Positions 33,586 through 49,444 are shown, counted from the first letter of the stretch. The stretch is DNA of 64,000 nt from Citrus sinensis (GCF_022201045.2 NC_068558.1:50323501-50387500); one strand, 5' to 3'. Made by a program: numbers and translations. The notes: generated from the sequence alone by a model not told the origin.

Positions 33586-35469
33586 TTAAGGATGTTCCTT
33601 AGAATTATCAGAGCTCAGCTTTGCTGTTTGACTTTCTTCTCGAGGTTCTTTCTTTGATCCAAAGATGAACTCTTTCACAGAGCTTTCTGCTGATAGTATT
33701 GCCTTTTTAATCTGCCATTGAAACTCACTGTCATTAGGATAAAAACTTTTTTGATAGTCATAGAACTCAGTGTAAATAATTCAATCAGTATAGGATCAAG
33801 ATATTTTAAGCATAGAAATCTAAAATAGTGATTTGGGAAATGTGGGGGATTATGGACAAGAAGGAATAGCAAGGTCAACTGATAATTAAGCAGGCTGACT
33901 CGTTAAGAATGTAGCACATTCCATAAGCTGAATCACTTAGAAGTGATTTGCATGAATGAACCTTCTAGTTTATGTCTCATAGGGGTACTGGTTATTCCTT
34001 TACCTTCCATCTTTTCATCAATATTATTATTGAAGCTTCTCATAGCAAATTCCAATCGACACCATTCCCTATTCTTATTAGTAATGCAACATTTGGAAAG
34101 AATGTTTTTTAGGATACAGAGAAAAAATAATCATGCCTAGAAGGGTTGAATCCAGTACAACAAGTCCGAATGTTGTACCGAAAGAAACAGAGTGAAAGGA
34201 ACAAAAAAAAAAAACCGAAAGAATAACATCAATAACAATAACAAGTCAGAAAGAGATTATAAAACAATCATTTAGTGCTTCAGGTTTTGAGCTTGTATTT
34301 ATCTTTATTCATTGAAATTGAAAAAAGGATTCAAGAACGGATTGTGTAAGAAAAGAGGGTGTTCCCAGTGGCTCCCTCCTCGTAGTTCTGTCTGGATTGA
34401 ACACAAATTTTGGGCAAACAGCTTGACAGACTGAAAAATGATGACATGCTGAAAACCCAAGTTGAATGCTACTAAGTCATCTACAATATTCTGATAAGCC
34501 ACAAGCTTGGAAAAGTAATCTCTCTTCAGGAGCTGAATATCTCATTCTATAGTAGTCACCAAAAGTACTACTTGGTTTTACACAAGGGTTAAAACAGTGA
34601 TGCTACAAAATGACATTCAAAGCAAGAATTTTCAAACCCTGCTGTAACCAGATAAAAAAACACATCTTAAGGAAACAATCAAAAAAATATGAGGGGTATG
34701 AAAGTCACTATTCCTAGAAGCTGGGACGAAGCAGTCCTATAACTTTAACCTAAGGAACTTTGCAACTAACATGAAATTTTTTAATACTGAATGGAATCAA
34801 ATCTAATGAGGCTTAGGGATCTTAGTACATCTCTAGGTCATCAACCTGAAGATTAGATAAATTTGATTCAATCCCGTTTAGTACCAATTAATAATGCAAT
34901 GAGCTGCAACTCATTAGCTATTTCTAATCAGGAGATGATAATACCTTAAGAGACAGTGTTGGCTAAATATCTAAAAAGTAAGGAATCTAGATTGTTGTGA
35001 GGTATTAACTACATACAATGAAGGGAAATGGAGATGATTTTCAACCGAGAACAGGTTGTCAGCAAACACAAGGGCAAAAACTGATATAAGTTGCAACTCA
35101 AATAGTAAGCAACCACACAGGTCACCTGAATGTAACACGATTGACCCCTAAATTTGAGAATGATATTAGCAACTTATACAGCAAATAGCAATATTAAACA
35201 ACACCAAAATAAAAGGTTCTCAATTTGCAAAAGTAAATATGTCAGTCGTATCTGTAAGAAGAAAAGATTCTTCCAAACTCATCAAGATGACATAAGTGCA
35301 AAAGAATTAGAATAGAAAATAAATACAGTTTGCAAATTTGCTGTAAGAAACATACGGGGTCAAGGGCATTGGGTTCGGGGCCATAGTCAGCTGTTAACAG
35401 AAAATAGGAAGCAACGGCAGTGGCCACCATCGTTGTCCTCCTCACTATCTTATCTGTTTGTGGGTTCAT
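33586..35469 (-). CDS. Unrecognised 79-residue single-pass membrane protein
   Basis: Two exons read leftward, 35356-35469 and 33586-33711, join in phase 0 across a 1644-bp intron. The first ATG gives MNPQTDKIVRR followed by one hydrophobic stretch (TTMVATAVASYFLLTA) and DYGPEPNALDP, then IKKAILSAESSVKEFIFGS and a hydrophilic Lys/Glu/Ser tail. This suggests a tiny one-pass membrane protein with a basic N-terminus, perhaps plastid or mitochondrial. I do not recognise a family. By position it could correspond to the small unknown gene between AHL9 and the bestrophin-like gene in Arabidopsis (At2g45860); that is unchecked memory. Confidence 0.7.
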
Positions 35470-36239
35470 TGTCAATTTTCCTTTTTTCTTCCACTTGCTT
35501 AATTTCAGAGGGAGAAACAGAAAGAGGGTGGGTTTTCGTTTCGATCACAGGTGAAGTCCACAATAATAAGGGATTTTCAGAAGGATTTGGAAGAACTTGA
35601 ATGTTCCAGCTTGGAAAAATATAGTAACGTTTAGGTCGCCAATCTTTTATAAAATTACAATGAAGGTGATAGTTCGGATCTTTTAATATAGTCCTAATTA
35701 TGAGATTTCAGTTAAATATTTGTTATCAGAATCAGTAATTTGATTGTTCTGTACCTTTAAAATAGCTCATGTAGAAGTATTTGATTAGGAGGTAAGTGCC
35801 CTTTTCGGGTGAAAAAATAAAATAAAATAAAATAGTAAGGGTTATAACAATTAAATTATAAATTTTATTAATCAAATTTAAAGTTTGGGACTTGTATTAA
35901 AAAGTTTACAAACCATGTCTTCATCTATTTTTCCTAAAGATGAGGGACTCTTTGACAAACTGTGTTTTAACGGCTGAGTTTGAGATTTCTCATTTCCGTG
36001 AGTTTGACCGACCCTCAGTTTTTAACTATTTGTCATTTTGACTGGACCATCGCTCTTCGTCGTATTGTTTTGTCGTGATTTATGGTTATTTTCATTAAGA
36101 TCCTCAATGTTAGCATTAATTTCACAAGGTCTTTTCTAATTAAACTTCTGCACAACAAGAGTTAAAAACTTTTTATTTCCTCCTCGATTACCAATTACCA
36201 TTAGCTTTCCCAGACTCGATTCAGACGAGATCATCATCC
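35470..36239. promoter_or_regulatory. Divergent promoter region
   Basis: The gap lies between two divergently transcribed genes and should contain both promoters and 5' UTRs. I see no strong named motif and no other gene. Confidence 0.4.
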
Positions 36240-37752
36240 ATGGAAGAACCAAAACCAGCTGAGAACACAGCTGCCCAAGTTACGAACCCACAGCCAGACA
36301 AAACTGAAACACTTCCTTCACAGCCTCCTGTTCAACCGCAAGCTACTGCGGCGACTAACTCTAAGAAAAGACCACTTGATAACAATGCCCAAATACAAGA
36401 CTCAAGCTGCTACAAGATGCGTCTTGTTCTTAAAGATCTTCGTCCTCATTTTGTTGAGGTACAATTCAATGCAGAACCCATTTGCAAAAATGTTAAATTT
36501 GGTTACCATTTTTGGAGATCTTGTGTGATTTCTCTCTGGGGTTTACTTGATTTGATGCTTGATGAGGCTGCCCTTTTTGACGTTTCTTGATGTTTTACGT
36601 GCCGTATGTGCTAGTGGCTTTTTTTTTTTTGGCTCGTGGGATTTCGTTTCTGGGTTTCTTTAGCTAGGGCCTAATAAAGACATAATTTTTTTGAGTTTGT
36701 TTCGTGTTTTTCTGGAACCGTTGACGATGTTGGTCGTTTCTGCGCTACAATCAATGTGATTTTAGGGTAAAGTTGTGGTAGTTAGATCATGTGTGTCTCT
36801 GTAAAGGACTGAACTTTAGGATTGTGTTGTCGGTACTCTTGACCTGCTTTCACTATTTTGATTTCTTACAGGTGTTGCGGACACCTGACTTTCGAAATTG
36901 CAAAGCTTCCCTTGAAATTCAGGAAAGTAAGCTCATCAACATGTCTCAATATGTCCTTCTAGTCTTCCTTATGGTTGGCTAAGTATATTTGTTCTTAATG
37001 CAAACACGATCTCTATGTTACCATGCTTAAGCTAATTCTAACTATAGTTCTTGAGGAATTTCATTGCTGTGACTCGAATTCTTAACTTGAAATTCTTGAA
37101 CCAATGCCTGTTTGACTAATCACTCTCAAGTGCTTTTGAGGATTCATGTGGAAACAAACAATCAGCATAATAGGCTTGCGTGCATCCCCTCTTGAATATT
37201 TGTCTCATTTGAACACCATTTAAGTTTTTCCTCTCTGGATTTGCCCTAAGTTTTATATGTGACTTCGAACTATGGGTTAAAACTATGATATTGATTTTTT
37301 GAACCTTGTGATCTTTGGTGCTGCTAATGATGCCAGTTACATTACTGGAAATTGGAGCCAATTCTGTGGTATGTGCTTTAAGTGCTTATGAGGCATATAA
37401 TTTGCATCTTGCAGAGATAAAGAAACTGATGGAACTATACAAGCAATTGACAGCAGAAACAATTTCTGTAAAGAAGTGTAAAGTTTTACCTGATGGCCAG
37501 CAACCCCAAGAGGTTAAGGTGGCTGAGCAGCCTCAACCAGATGGCGTAAGCACCAAACCATCTGATAATAAGTCTTTACAGTCCAATTCTGTCTCTACGA
37601 AGCAACAAACTGTTGACAGCGATGGGTCACAAATCATTGGAGGATCAGCTTTTGGCTGGAACTTTATCACCTTTTCTGGTAGTGAACCAGTCTATTACGG
37701 AGTAACAAAGGAATCATTTCGAAGTTCTCAAGTGAATTTTGAAGGATCATGA
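36240..37752 (+). CDS. Unrecognised 203-residue protein
   Basis: Three exons, 36240-36458, 36872-36926 and 37415-37752, join in phase. Residues 1-50 are rich in Pro, Gln, Thr and Ala (low complexity). Then comes a folded-looking block: SCYKMRLVLKDLRPHFVEVL, RTPDFRNCKASLEIQ and KIKKLMELYKQLTAET, probably helical. The C-terminal third is Gln/Ser/Lys-rich and ends with GSAFGWNFITFSG and YYGVTKESFR. No signal peptide, membrane segment or catalytic motif is seen. It may be nuclear (SKKRPL), but function is unknown. Confidence 0.78.
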
Positions 37753-38691
37753 ATTGATTTCTCTTCAATTACATTGTGAGATGAAAGGAAGGAAATAAAG
37801 CAGTGCCGGAACGGATTGTGGAGGCTTCATCCTCCTTAATAATACAGAGGGATTTTTATTGTAATTCTTTGCATTAATGCTTACAGAATATTTGGGATTA
37901 TTTAACAAGTTTGCTAGCTATTCCAGTAATATTGTTGTAAAAATAAAACCAAGTCCCCAATTCTTTGAGGGAGCTAGGAGGGAAAGAGGGACGCGACAAT
38001 TTGCAATTTATTATGGTTTATATACCTCACGCCTAAGAATTTGCAATGGGAGCTATCTGAACACGGCCAGTTTTGTATAATTTCTCAAACGTTACCTTTC
38101 CACCGTTTGTACTAGAACAGCTACAATATTAGCCTTAGCCACGACGCCATCAAGTATTGGCTTGCAGGGAACAAAATTCTCTTACTGACATAGAAATAAA
38201 TCTTATTTAGTGTCTACCAAAAATACGTACCTAAACGTCTAAAACCAGCAATTTCATTAGCAAAGCACACAAAGAAGAGTATCTGTACACAGAATTACAA
38301 GCCTGTCAACAATTTTAGTCTTCCAACTTTTCTTCTTCGGAAGCAACCCATTTTTATGGAAGTGAAGGAAAAAATTGGAACACTACATGAACAATTGATC
38401 AAATCGCACAAAGAATGAAAGAACTTCTTACACGCCCCACAGGAGAAAATGGACAGCCTATTTCCATCATCACATCTTTTGTCCATTACCACCTCAAACC
38501 CATCTATGAATTTCATACCATAAACTGGATTTAAAATTAAACGAGAAAAAAATTACTTTGATATGTCTGAACCATTTAACTCCGAGATTTGCTAGCCTGA
38601 ATGATAGCCTGAATCACAATCAATGCCATGTTTCATCTTTCTGATGACCAAGATGATACTAGTAAAAGGCTACTTCGGACACATTGCTTTC
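37753..38691. other. Convergent 3' flanks
   Basis: Between two convergent stop codons lie the probable 3' UTRs of the 203-residue gene and of BSK. No further gene is supported. Confidence 0.4.
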
Positions 38692-41962
<3,271 letters not shown>

Positions 41963-42880
41963 CTAAATATTAGAAATAAAAGCATCAATACAAAGAAACC
42001 CTCTTCAAAGAAGAAACCCTCTAAACAAAACTGGGATCAGTTGCATCCCCAGTTCATTCAGCTTCATTCACTTTGATTGTGCAATGAGTAGAAAGTTGGG
42101 ATCCTGATCTTCTCAATTACTTAAAAGGCTCAGGAGAACTTATTAAATCCCCAGTTATCCACAAAATTTACTCAGAACAGCAGAATCTGAGATAAAAAAA
42201 ATAGATGGATACTTTAGTTTAGAACACAATCAAAGTATCACAACTTCTAAGGCAAATTGAATGAGTTCAAGTCAACAAAAACTTGCATATTAGGAAGAGA
42301 AACTTGGTGTTAATAAATCAATGCTCCACTTTGAAGTCACTTGATCATTTAATCACAATCCAGAAAAGAAAAATAATAAGAAAATAAAAATGAACGATTT
42401 GGGCAAATTTCTGGGTTATAAGCAGCAATACTCATAAATTAAATCAGAACTCGATTTAACAACTAATAAAAGCTGGACAACAAAACGTACGAGGATTTAT
42501 AAGTACCTAAAAAAGTGCTTCTGCTTCTTGTAAAGTCAAAACCCAGTTTCAGAGACGCTGAAACCACAATTTAGGCACAACCCAGATGGCAAAACCAAAA
42601 ACCCACTAAATAATATCAATCAGCTATCAGTTCCACGCCTTTTTAAGTAAAACCCACCACAAGAAAACACCACTGGAGACTTTCCTTCGGTCAATTCAAA
42701 AAACACTTACAAGATCCACCTTCTCGCCTCAAATTGACAAAAGAACTAGAGCATCAGAATCAATGCTGAGGAAATAAGAGAGTAGAGGAGATCAGATCAG
42801 CTCAGCTCAGCTCAGCTCAGATCAGATCAGACCACATGTATTTGATGATATGATTTAATTTCTTTAGGTTTGTCTGTTGA
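41963..42880 (-). promoter_or_regulatory. 5' UTR and promoter of BSK, with a symmetric 5-bp repeat
   Basis: This should contain noncoding leader exon(s) and the promoter of BSK. At 42791-42830 eight 5-bp units run ATCAG x2, CTCAG x4, ATCAG x2, an orderly symmetric array. I cannot fix the transcription start. Confidence 0.45.
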
Positions 42881-44116
42881 TGATAAAAGAATAAGGGCAA
42901 TAATTACCGACATGTCACGAATTTTTATTCAAGGCCATAGAATCTGCTGATTATTTTATATAAAATGAGTTTTTTATTGGTTGAATTTTTAATTTTTACA
43001 AATGTTATATCGGATTATTTATTTAGCATTTTTAAAAATTTAATAATAATAATAATAATTTTGCACCGCTGGTGAGATTTAGAGTGAAATAGTCTCTGTT
43101 CAGAGAATTCAGCAGTAACAGCTACAGGAGAAGCTTTATGGGGCCAAAGCCAGCCCCCCCCTTACGCCTTTCATCATTCTCTTTGCTCCCCGCCGTAATC
43201 ATTTCCGTTTGTACTCCCCTTTTTCTCCTTTGTTTCCGTAAGCGGCGCCGTTTTGGTTCTTGCATGTTTTGCTCGGCTCAGCCACTTCACTTTGCATGTG
43301 CATGCTGTAGGACCAGTCATGTTGCTTGTTGGTCGAAGCTTTCTTGCACGGTTGCAGTGTTAAGTATTATACAAAAATCATTCCAAAATTCTATATTTAA
43401 GGGTACTTTTGTCATTTTAATAAGAATTAGGGACGGTTAAATTCCTCCTACAACGGTCACGATTCAAATTTATTTATTTTGTTTTTGAATTAAGCATCTA
43501 AACTAAGCAAGCATAATATTATTAAAAAAATAAAAAATAAATCAAACTTCCTATTAATTTTTCAAGTTCCGCACTCATCGTCATGGGCAAAATTAGGGCA
43601 ATTTGTTATCTTATAATCAGGGATGGCATAGCAATTAGCAAGGACCAAGGAGCCATAGATAAGGAGAAGTGAAATGTGAAAGTCTAGCCCGATAAATTTT
43701 AAGAGACATAAAAACTTGCTATGCTTGCCATCTGCCGTACCTGGAATTAGGGACCTATTTGGTATAAGTGCTCGAATTATGCTCTTATTTGAGAAAATGT
43801 AAAAATTAATGGATCCAAATGTATGAGGGTTACCAACGTTCGGTTGTTGGGTTGTCCAGATGGCAGCAGGCCCTTAAGTTAGTGTCCGCAGGCCTCTTTG
43901 AGTTCAAACAGGCCTTAAAAAATGGGCTCAATTTAGTACTGATGCAGAATTTCAAAAAGAAAAAGATACGTCCAAATATAACAAAATCGTAAAACTAACA
44001 GGGTTAAAGCGATAAAAAGAGAAACTTTTCAAATAAAATTTCTAGGGTTTGAGTCCCAACCTCTCGCTACGGAGGAGGGAGAGACCTCATTTCGGAGTCC
44101 GATACAGAGCATATAA
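42881..44116. other. Intergenic stretch, nothing firm
   Basis: No convincing gene is seen. A 100-codon frame at 43138-43440 has poor coding character. A GGCGCCGTTTTGG stretch near 43244 may be a promoter element. The last 100 bases should be the 5' UTR of the following small gene. Confidence 0.35.
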
Positions 44117-44750
44117 ATGTCGAAGAAAAACGATCTAGCTCGCAGGAAAAGACAGCATGAATTCGAGCTTCAAAGTATGTTCATTTTGAATTATTTATCC
44201 GTTTATTGTGTTTTTTTTCTTAATATCGTTTTTGCTTGTTGTTAATGCAATTTTTGGAATATTAGGAGAGAAGCAAGAGAAAGAAAAGAAAGCCAGAAAC
44301 CTCCAAGCAAAGAAAAATAAGATGAAGGTTACTTTCTTTCTTTCTGGGTTTGCTTTTTTGGCGATCAAAAGTTAAAAATTTTAGCTCAATTTACCTATGT
44401 AGTTGTTTTAGTCTCAGTTAAGTTAGCTTTTCGGATTTGTAATCTTTATGGCTTAGCAGATTGATTAATTACTTGATGATCTATTGATAGGAGTTTAATG
44501 GTATATTACAAGATTTGTGGGACGATATTTAAGTAGATTTTAACACACACACACAAAATTAACAAAAATAATTTTTTTTTAGTTTTAATGTTGTTGGTTT
44601 AATGTTGGGTGTATTTGTGCCTAGGTTGATGGGAAAGACAAGAAAAAGAAGAAGGGTGCTAGCGGGTTTCAAGTGGGGAAGAAAGTGAAGACCAAATTGA
44701 CAGCAGTAGCAAAAGCTAAAGCTGCCCAGGCAATGGAACTCGACAGTTGA
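44117..44750 (+). pseudogene. Small Lys-rich protein gene, apparently frameshifted
   Basis: Three exons are visible: 44117-44174 (MSKKNDLARRKRQHEFELQ), 44266-44328 (encoding REKQEK then, one base out, KKARNLQAKKNKMK) and 44625-44750 (VDGKDKKKKKGASGFQVGKK to KAAQAMELDS and stop). Splice sites are canonical and the third exon frame is intact. Total coding length is 247 bases, one more than a multiple of three. The extra base falls in the A-rich AGAGAAAAGAAAAG stretch of exon 2 and leads to an early stop. The protein would be about 80 residues, very basic and helical, probably nuclear or nucleolar. Conservation of both flanks makes an assembly or sequencing error as likely as a real pseudogene. 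The family is not recognised. Confidence 0.6.
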
Positions 44751-46500
44751 TCTTCTTATTGAATGTTTCCGGTGCACATGGATAAGTTAACAAGTTTGAA
44801 GCATTAGTTTTGAGCTTTATAGGCTTTGCTTCTTGAATTTTTTTTTTTTTTCATTTTGTAGATTAGAGGGAAAAGTTTATGAGATTTGCTTGCTGCCAGA
44901 TTACTTTTGAGAATATCTAATCTGTGTTAGCTGGATTATCTTCAACTTTTTGACAATATACTACTCTTCTTGCGAAACATTTTATCTGGTCCATGAAGGC
45001 TGTTGTCTTCACTTTCCTATCTCATGTTTTAACACTTTATTGTCCTGCTTAGCACTTTTGTTTCTAACCAATTTGCTTATGTAAATGATTATATGTAAAG
45101 TTGGGAAATTTTGGATGTCGTAACAACTAGCTTTGCAATATTTTGCATTCTTTGTGTGCTATCTAAAATTTAATTTTTATCAAGTAGCTTATGAAGATAT
45201 TTATCTATAATCTGAAAGGAAAATTTAAATTCTGCAACAACATTCTGCTGTTATGCTTACATAAGTATCTGATTGGTTACAGTTAAGTGACTGGACTGTG
45301 AGGGTAATCAAAAATGAAGAACTGGCAGGCTATGGAATTTTGCAAACATAGTCAGGGTTTTATTGCCTGATTATCTTTAACAGTTGGTGATATGCGTTAT
45401 CCTTTTGTGACTTAAGTTCAATGTCTCATCAAGAATTTTATTGTTGTTGTCTTTGATGATTGTTTACCTAGATATCCAGGGGATTAGTGAAGTGCGTACT
45501 TGTGCTCCTGCTTTTCAGTTAGGGTAGAGGGGTAATGCGCAGTTGTCCAGGAGGGAGGAAGAACCTATTGTGCGATATTCTTTTCTTTTAAGAGATCCAC
45601 ACCATGTGATAGTGAGTTCCATACGATTGCGTAGCAGAAGTTTTGGAATTATTGAGTTATGGTTAATTGATCATATTACTGGTTCTGTAATTAATGAGAT
45701 TACCTTGGAGCTTGATTGAGATGATATGTATGCTGGGTCGTAATTATATAGAATTAATGACCATGTGGAGATGAAATGTAATAAATCAAATTAGGCAGGT
45801 ATATAGCGAAAAGGAAGTGAGAAAGAAGAGGTTACTCATTTGAGCAGATTGGGTTGTCATTATTCATTCTAACAACTAGTCCACAGTTACTGCTGTTTCA
45901 TCGCCAGGAGGCCAGAACATCCTAACTTTGACCAGAAGTTGAATTAACCTTCCAAAGGCTATGTAAGAGTTGCACCGAACGGCATGTCATCGGACGAGCT
46001 GTTGTGGGTAAACAAAAACCACGCATCTGATGGAGTGGTTTAGAGATTCCCCTACGGCTGACCTGGGTACCATCTTTCTATCTGTAGTAAAGGATAATGG
46101 TGTCACGTGTCTTTGCATTACGTGGAAGCGTTTGCAGCATTCATGTTGCATGGTTCTGCAGCTTGATCAGAGTTATTTAGAGTGCCGACATTAAAAAGAA
46201 ACAAGTAGAGGTTCTTAGTCAAAAGCAAAACTTGTTTTATTCTTGAAAACACAGTTTCACCCAAATCCTACAATTTTATTCTTCAACAGAAATAAATAGG
46301 TTGAGGGTCGGTTCCACCCACCAACATAATCTTTGCTTTTCAACTCAAATGTCCTTCTCTCTCTCCCTTTTCTTATTCCCTTTTCCCACTTGTAGGTCTG
46401 CTGAATGGAATTTCATCAACGTAGATGTGTTCAGTCCAACAATTTGACTTTTCCTTTACAATAATAATCAAAGGGACTGTTCGTTTGCCTCTAATGTCTC
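44751..46500. other. Long gene-free stretch
   Basis: The first 100-150 bases are the likely 3' UTR of the Lys-rich gene. The remainder has balanced composition for this genome but no reading frame, tRNA or bounded repeat that I can support. Confidence 0.35.
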
Positions 46501-46510
46501 GAATGCGTAT

Positions 46511-47029
46511 TTGAATTCAACCCAATTTGATTTATCCAATCGTTACCTCGAAGCTATACTTGATGTGACGACGCTGAATCCTCTCTGCTCTTGCGAGAGA
46601 GAGAGAGAGAGAAAGAGGGAGGGAGAGGGAGGTTCAGTCCGACGAGTTACTTCGTCGAGGAATCAATCATTCACCGGATTCGATAAGACCGATCTCCACC
46701 ATTCCTGGACTAAAGGTACTCATTTATTTGTTTGTTTATCGTTTAATAATGTATGTATATTTCTACGTGTGTGTTTTGTAGGCTCAAGCGACGAGGAGTC
46801 TGCAAGGAAGTTGATATATTATATTGACTGTATCATTGATGCCATTCTAATGATAATTGATTGCTTTGGGGGGGATGAAATAATAAATCTAATGAATATA
46901 TTATTAATTTCTGTGGATTCTCCCCTGACTGTGTGCGTCGGCATTGGATTGCCAACTAAAAATATTGAAAAGAAAAATCATCAAAGTATAAAAATATATA
47001 TATCTGACTCAAGGAGGGAAAGTTCATGA
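46511..47029 (+). other. 172-codon open frame of doubtful coding status
   Basis: An uninterrupted frame spans a GA microsatellite (46594-46630). A possible splice pair, AAAG/GTACTC near 46714 and TTTGTAG/GCTC near 46780, would split it like a leader exon. The encoded text has no recognisable domain and the second half is AT-rich. It could be a noncoding transcript or the remains of a 5' exon. I do not call it a gene. Confidence 0.2.
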
Positions 47030-47612
47030 TAGGACAAAGTTCAAGGCACTTCCATTTTTGGAATTGATGATCCCATATATCATGCATTGCCACAAACAAG
47101 ATCATTATTTTCTTTTATCGGTAAACAACAATAATAGTTATAATATCAAGAGTAATCATTCACAAAATGTTATAAATATATCAACCTACTTTCCAAAACA
47201 ATCTTGTACTCTCTCTATTATATTATTTTTATTTGTTTTTAGTGGCCAAAAGTCGGCCTTTGACCAATGGGTGGAAAAATAATAATAAATAACACATTTT
47301 TTTCGATATGTAAATTTAAAAAAAAAAAGTAAAACATATTAAAAACGCTTAAAAGGACTAAATTTTGTAGTTTGACTAGTTTCACTTCATTAAAAATTAA
47401 AAAAAAATTAAATATGTTCTTTTAAATTGCAATGAATGTGACTAAATTTATGGACTTAATTTTTATTTTACTAAAAAAGTTTTGTTGGCAAAAATTAATT
47501 GATTCACGGTCACGGGTGGGGTCAGTTTAGATTTTGAAGTTCGAACATGGGGAGATGATATCATTCCACGGTAACAACCAACAAATAAAAAATACACTCA
47601 AACGAAGCTTTC

Positions 47613-47651
<39 letters not shown>

Positions 47652-48814
47652 CCAGTGGGCTGATGAACTCCACGCGACTCATTCGCGAGTTATGTCACGC
47701 CACTCATCACCATACTTTATTACCATGAATAATAATAAAAAGAAAGTAACTTATCAGCTTGTCCCCTCCTCCCCTGCCTTGTCAATTATTTTTTTAGCCC
47801 CTCAGTCAGCGTAGGTGGACTGGCTTTTTTGCGCCGACGCTCACTTAAATTCAAGTTAGAATAAGAAGAGCGAACTCTGCTACGATGTATTTTTACGTGC
47901 TTAATTGAAATTATAAGAATTCTTTATGCCCCTATATGGTTAAGAAAGAAACTAACTGTTTTCCAAAACAAAATAAAATAAAATTGAGCCACCTAAGTAA
48001 ATGAGGTACAAAATATATTTTTCCCTCGCACGTAAAACTAGCAATCAAAGGGGTATTTAATACTTTTCACTAGAGAGGAAAGGGTATAAAAGGGTTATTA
48101 GTAATGGTGGCTTATTCTTTAAAGTTTGTTTACTAGTTGTGGAAAATTTTGTTTACTGAGGTCTAGATCTAGCCCAATGTTACTATTGGTCATGCGATTT
48201 TTTTTTTCTAAAATTATTTTAGGGAGGAGGAAGAGGATAGGATTACTTTGAGGAACTAACATGAGTGTTATTAATAAAAGAGTAATTTTAATATTTTGAT
48301 TAATGGGTCATTTAGAATAGGGGTTTTATGAGATTAGTGAAGGGGTGCTAATCACGCCACTCTAATAAGAAGCTAATGGTGGCGTTTTAGTGAATAAGCT
48401 TTTTGTTTTCACTACCTTTTTTTTTGAAATTTTTTTTAAGAAAAATGAAATATCATAATACTATTGTCCAAATCTAACATGAACCTTCAATATTATTGAG
48501 AGTTTGACTTAAGTTTTTAATGAAAAAAATACATTTATATTTCTTATAAATTGGGAACACACGTGTCTTGTGTATATTAATAAGTGAATATGTGTGTGGT
48601 TCCAATAAACAGTGATTGTAAGTATTCATAATATACTTACAAAAAAAAAGGATTTTTCAAATATCAGAAACTTGGTTTATAGCCATTATTTTACAAAGAA
48701 TGTATTATGAAACATATAATGCTACAATATCAAATAACATACATAGGGCGCATTTTGGTATTGATGAATTGATTTCAACTACGTCAAATAGAATATGATA
48801 GAATAAGATCAGAT
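47030..48814. other. Gene-free stretch with CT microsatellite
   Basis: A CT dinucleotide array lies at about 47614-47649, mirroring the GA array 1 kb to the left. The remainder is AT-rich with no gene visible. Confidence 0.4.
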
Positions 48815-49444
48815 TAAGGTGGCGTTTGTTTTTTAACTTAATGACTTAAAGTGATTTAACTTAATTAATTAAGTTAATTAGAGGTGTTTGTTTTTATAAC
48901 TTAATGAGATTTTTTAGATAACTTTGACTTAATAAAATAAGCTAATTTTTTTGGCTTTTTACTTAATGGAGAAATCTGAATTAAGTCAATTACTTGCTAA
49001 TGTAAAAAAAAAAATCCTTGTTTTATAATTTATTTTTCATGTCTATCCCAAAACTCACCCATAGATATTTACCCCACATAAAAATATCCCTGTTTTTTCT
49101 TTCTTATATTATATAGGATAAAATTTGAAATTTATGGTATTTTATATATTAAAATTCTAAAATAATTATGTATTCACTTGAATATAATTTTACTTATAAA
49201 TGTTAAAATATTCTGGTATTTAATATATTATTTATTTGACATTCAAATTTAATAAGGATACAAATGTAAAAGTACACATTTTCAGCTTTTTAAGTTAAAA
49301 AAAACAAACAACTTATATACTTATTTTCCGAGATTCAGACGAAAAAACAAACGTATTATTTAGATTCAGACATTCAAACCTATTCATAATTCAGACTAAT
49401 TCAGGTCTATTCAGATTTCATACAAAAAAACAAACGCCACCTAA
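48815..49444. mobile_element. PIF/Harbinger-like nonautonomous element, 624 bp
   Basis: The left end GGTGGCGTTTGTTTTTT (from 48818) and the right end, whose reverse complement is GGTGGCGTTTGTTTTTTT (to 49441), are perfect inverted repeats over 17 bp. TAA flanks both sides (48815-48817 and 49442-49444), the usual 3-bp target duplication of this superfamily. The interior is AT-rich with CTTAAT and TCAGAC-like repeated words and no coding capacity. Confidence 0.82.

Noticed and set aside
43138-43440. 100-codon frame in the BSK to Lys-rich gene gap
   Set aside because: Hydrophobic and Cys-rich composition without a domain; it sits in a probable promoter and ends in AT-rich sequence.
45440-45620. 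Possible C/D box snoRNA (TGATGATT followed by CTGA-like words)
   Set aside because: Box spacing and terminal stem do not fit, and no guide sequence could be recognised.
47614-47649. Leu/Ser alternating frame
   Set aside because: It is generated by a CT dinucleotide microsatellite.
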